DNA of 64,000 nucleotides from RGIG5612 sp050944475 (GTDB lineage Bacteria; Bacillota; Clostridia; Lachnospirales; Lachnospiraceae): the NCBI GenBank assembly GCA_050944475.1, contig JBMNRD010000008.1, forward strand, positions 4,759 to 68,758. Reading direction: 5' to 3'. Shown one piece after another: positions 61,828 to 64,000 of the stretch (position 1 is its first letter; each line of letters opens with the position of its first letter). The translations under genes were made by a program, and so were the position numbers. The notes beneath the pieces are model-generated. The model had not been told where the DNA came from, did no database searches, and saw nothing but the letters and a program-made list of their open reading frames with translations.

Positions 61828-64000
61828 ATGGAACAGATGTTTACCAACATGACGGGCGGCGGTCCGGTATCTGTTTATGTTAAAGATGGCAGAATAACCC
61901 GCATACGCCCCCTGCAGATTCCCGAGTGTGACTTTCCGGAGCCTTGGGTAATCGAAGCGCAAGGAAAGCATTATTCTCCGCCGAAGGCTTTCCGCCTCAG
62001 CCCGCCGGTTCATGGCGAGAGGAATCGTGTTTATTCGGAAGACCGCATTCTTTATCCGATGAAGCGTGTTGACTGGGATCCGAACGGGGAAAGAAATCCG
62101 CAGAACCGCGGCAAGTCCGGCTACGAGCGGATTTCATGGGATGAGGCGACAACTATCATCGCCGATGAAATTCAGCGCGTTCAGGCTAAGTACGGTGAGG
62201 CCTCTGTCTCCGGAATGACTTCATCTCATCACAACTGGGGTGTTGTCGGATACAAAATGGGGCCGTTTGCACGTTTCATGCATATGATTCATTACACGCC
62301 CGTACTTGACAATCCGGACTCATGGGAAGGCTGGCACTGGGGCGCCACCCACACCTACGGATTCCATTGGAGGCTCGGAATGCCCGAGCAGTTCAACCTG
62401 CTTGAGGATGCTCTTCAAAATACCGAAATGATTGTTTTCTGGTCAAACGATCCGGACTCAACCCGAGGCACTTACTCAGGCCAGGAGTCGCATATCTGGC
62501 GGGTATGGCTTAAGGAAAAAGGAATTAAGGCCGTATTCATTGACCCGTTATACAACTATACGGCGGCTGTTATGGACGGAACATGGTTTAGTCCGCGCCC
62601 GGGTTCGGACACGGCTCTTGCCATGGCCATCGCTTATGTCTGGATTGAGGAGGGTACATACGATAAGGCATATGTTGAAGACCGCACCGTCGGATTCGAG
62701 AAGTTCCGCGCATACATCATGGGCGAGAGCGAAGATATGTATCCGAAGACACCCGAATGGGCAGAGGCTCAGTCGGGAATCCCGGCCCGTAAGATACGCG
62801 CGCTTGCACGCGAGTGGGCGCAGAAGCGGACCTGCCTTTCATCAGGCTGCCGCGGCGGTCAGGGAAGTGCCTGCCGTGCGGCATACGCTACCGAATGGGC
62901 CCGCATGATGGTTCTTCTTCAGGCTATGCAGGGGCTTGGAAAGCCGGGCGTATCCATATGGGGCACAACCATGGGCGCGCCCGCAAGCTATAAGTGGTTC
63001 CCGGGATACGGTGAGCCCACGACCCAGATGGGCCGCTCACCTGTTGCCAAGACTAATGTTTGGGCAGGCAATCCGACAAAGCAGCGGTTGTTCCGCCTTG
63101 ATGTTCCGGATGCCATACTTGACGGACAGTACAGCTTTATCGGCGAAGGTTTTTGCGGAGCAACTCTTGAGCAGCAGTTTACCAAGCAGCAGTATCCGAT
63201 CGAAGCCAAGGTTCATATGTGGTATCGTTACGGCGGCTCCTTCATCGGCACGATGTCCGATACAAACAAATGGGTTAAGATGTATCAGTCACCCGAGCTT
63301 GAGTGCGTAGTCAACCAGGACTGCTGGTTCTCAAGCGAGACAAATATGGCCGACATTATCCTTCCCGCATGCACCAACTTTGAGCGTAACGATATGGGCG
63401 AGTGGGCCGTTATCGGCGGCTACACAACAATGGCACATGTCGGAAACAACTGGCGTGTAATCGTTCGTCAGCAGAAGGCTATCGAGCCCCTTGGAGAGTC
63501 CAAGAGCGACTATGAGATTTTACGCCTTATTTCCGCGAAACTGGGCAGAGAACTTGAATTTACCGAGGGCAACACCGAGGACGATTGGGCGCGCAAGTAC
63601 TTCGAGCTTTCCGATATAGCCAGGGACGGCGACATCACATGGGAAGAGTTCAACAAGAAGGGCTACTATCTCGTTCCGTGTCCGGACGCTTCTCATCCGA
63701 CAAGAAAAGCCGTCGCTATGCGCTGGTTTGCCGAAGGCCGTGACTGCGACACTCCCGACCCGGGTAATACCAAGGTCAAAGCAGGCAAGCCGGCCGAGCT
63801 GAGCACATATTCGGGCAAGATTGAGTTTGCTTCCGAATCTCTCAGGGCACACACGCCTCATGACGGAGAACGCCCGGTTGTTCCGCGCTTCATTCCGTCA
63901 TGGGAGGGATATAAGAGCGATCAGTGGTACAAATATCCGCTGCAAATCATCTCACCGCATCCGCGCTTTTCGTTCCACACTCATTATGATAAGCATGTGA
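61828..64000 (+). CDS. transhydroxylase-type molybdenum enzyme, large subunit, copy 2 (cut by window edge)
   Basis: The first 724 codons of a paralogue of 52091-54625, open to the right edge and colinear with it without indels. It has the same start context (acaggaggattaagtATG). The Mo-ligand Ser165, Asp164, His134 and Tyr142 are kept, but substitutions cluster around the predicted pocket: Thr130Met, Ala131Thr, Arg143Lys, Asp148Ala, Phe156Tyr, His160Leu, His161Asp, and later 'EWAACGGYTTMSHV' becomes 'EWAVIGGYTTMAHV', 'SETRMAD' becomes 'SETNMAD', and 'GHYDFTGEPP' becomes 'GQYSFIGEGF'. This pattern fits a change of substrate rather than decay. The 3' end and any second small subunit lie outside the window. 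Confidence 0.87.
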   Translation, partial: MEQMFTNMTGGGPVSVYVKDGRITRIRPLQIPECDFPEPWVIEAQGKHYSPPKAFRLSPPVHGERNRVYSEDRILYPMKRVDWDPNGERNPQNRGKSGYERISWDEATTIIADEIQRVQAKYGEASVSGMTSSHHNWGVVGYKMGPFARFMHMIHYTPVLDNPDSWEGWHWGATHTYGFHWRLGMPEQFNLLEDALQNTEMIVFWSNDPDSTRGTYSGQESHIWRVWLKEKGIKAVFIDPLYNYTAAVMDGTWFSPRPGSDTALAMAIAYVWIEEGTYDKAYVEDRTVGFEKFRAYIMGESEDMYPKTPEWAEAQSGIPARKIRALAREWAQKRTCLSSGCRGGQGSACRAAYATEWARMMVLLQAMQGLGKPGVSIWGTTMGAPASYKWFPGYGEPTTQMGRSPVAKTNVWAGNPTKQRLFRLDVPDAILDGQYSFIGEGFCGATLEQQFTKQQYPIEAKVHMWYRYGGSFIGTMSDTNKWVKMYQSPELECVVNQDCWFSSETNMADIILPACTNFERNDMGEWAVIGGYTTMAHVGNNWRVIVRQQKAIEPLGESKSDYEILRLISAKLGRELEFTEGNTEDDWARKYFELSDIARDGDITWEEFNKKGYYLVPCPDASHPTRKAVAMRWFAEGRDCDTPDPGNTKVKAGKPAELSTYSGKIEFASESLRAHTPHDGERPVVPRFIPSWEGYKSDQWYKYPLQIISPHPRFSFHTHYDKHV

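Overview
This window reads as a strictly anaerobic Clostridia-type bacterium (Bacillota). The evidence is a housekeeping block in clostridial order (clpC-radA, then RSH-MBL hydrolase-hisS-aspS-tgt-yajC), strong purine-rich Shine-Dalgarno sites (aaggagg type) at most starts, SigA-type promoters, many [4Fe-4S] proteins, a PerR-like/peroxiredoxin pair and no visible respiratory or aerobic genes. TGA is used as a normal stop. The family or genus cannot be assigned from the sequence alone.

Layout. 1-1000: C-terminal end of a GIY-YIG protein and a gene-poor stretch with short repeats. 1061-4833 (minus): probable operon of a zinc secondary-alcohol dehydrogenase, a GntP-family permease and an MFS carrier. 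5258-9052: FAD oxidoreductase, membrane diguanylate cyclase, a small unknown gene and a BTAD/SARP-type regulator. 9262-10972: PerR-like repressor, 1-Cys-type peroxiredoxin and a membrane protein under a promoter overlapped by a three-fold repeated operator. 11230-20757: accessory region with an 820-aa lipoprotein, an OFA-type MFS carrier, a membrane-anchored XRE regulator, a LysR gene broken at a C10/A9 homopolymer (possible phase switch), a DUF2142 membrane protein, a second lipoprotein and a PadR/DUF2812 pair; two copies of a roughly 58-nt structured element lie upstream of two of these genes. 20865-24701: XRE module and a seven-kilobase-scale neighbourhood ending in an ORP-type cluster (DUF5320, DUF134, two NifX-like proteins, two ferredoxin-Mrp ATPases). 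24829-31642: HEXXH membrane protein, zinc-ribbon protein, DUF3089 lipoprotein, then GntR-clpC-radA. 31719-39682: tRNA-Trp(CCA) and the translation/stringent-response block. 39909-49397: serC-serA, lipoprotein, flavin reductase behind an attenuator-like leader, azlCD, a folate-type ECF S component, metY, nitroreductase and a solitary HicB-like protein.

49604-64000 is the most interesting region: a locus for anaerobic metabolism of a small (probably aromatic, polyhydroxylated) compound. It contains a DASS-type anion transporter, a cytidylate-kinase-like protein, a pyrogallol-phloroglucinol-transhydroxylase-type molybdenum enzyme (large plus small subunit), a second molybdopterin enzyme with its own ferredoxin subunit, a LysR regulator, an ACMSD-type amidohydrolase with altered metal ligands, a transglutaminase-like protein, and a second, near-identical transhydroxylase large subunit running off the window. 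The two large subunits share a 533-bp tract with no differences by my reading, but differ in clusters of substitutions around the residues expected to line the substrate pocket. The small subunit has lost most of the cysteines that hold iron-sulfur clusters in the Pelobacter enzyme, and the second molybdoenzyme carries an in-frame TGA. A decayed fragment of the cytidylate-kinase-like gene upstream of copy 2 indicates that a longer kinase-transhydroxylase segment was duplicated. The role of the whole locus in phenolic-compound turnover is inference; the substrate is unknown.
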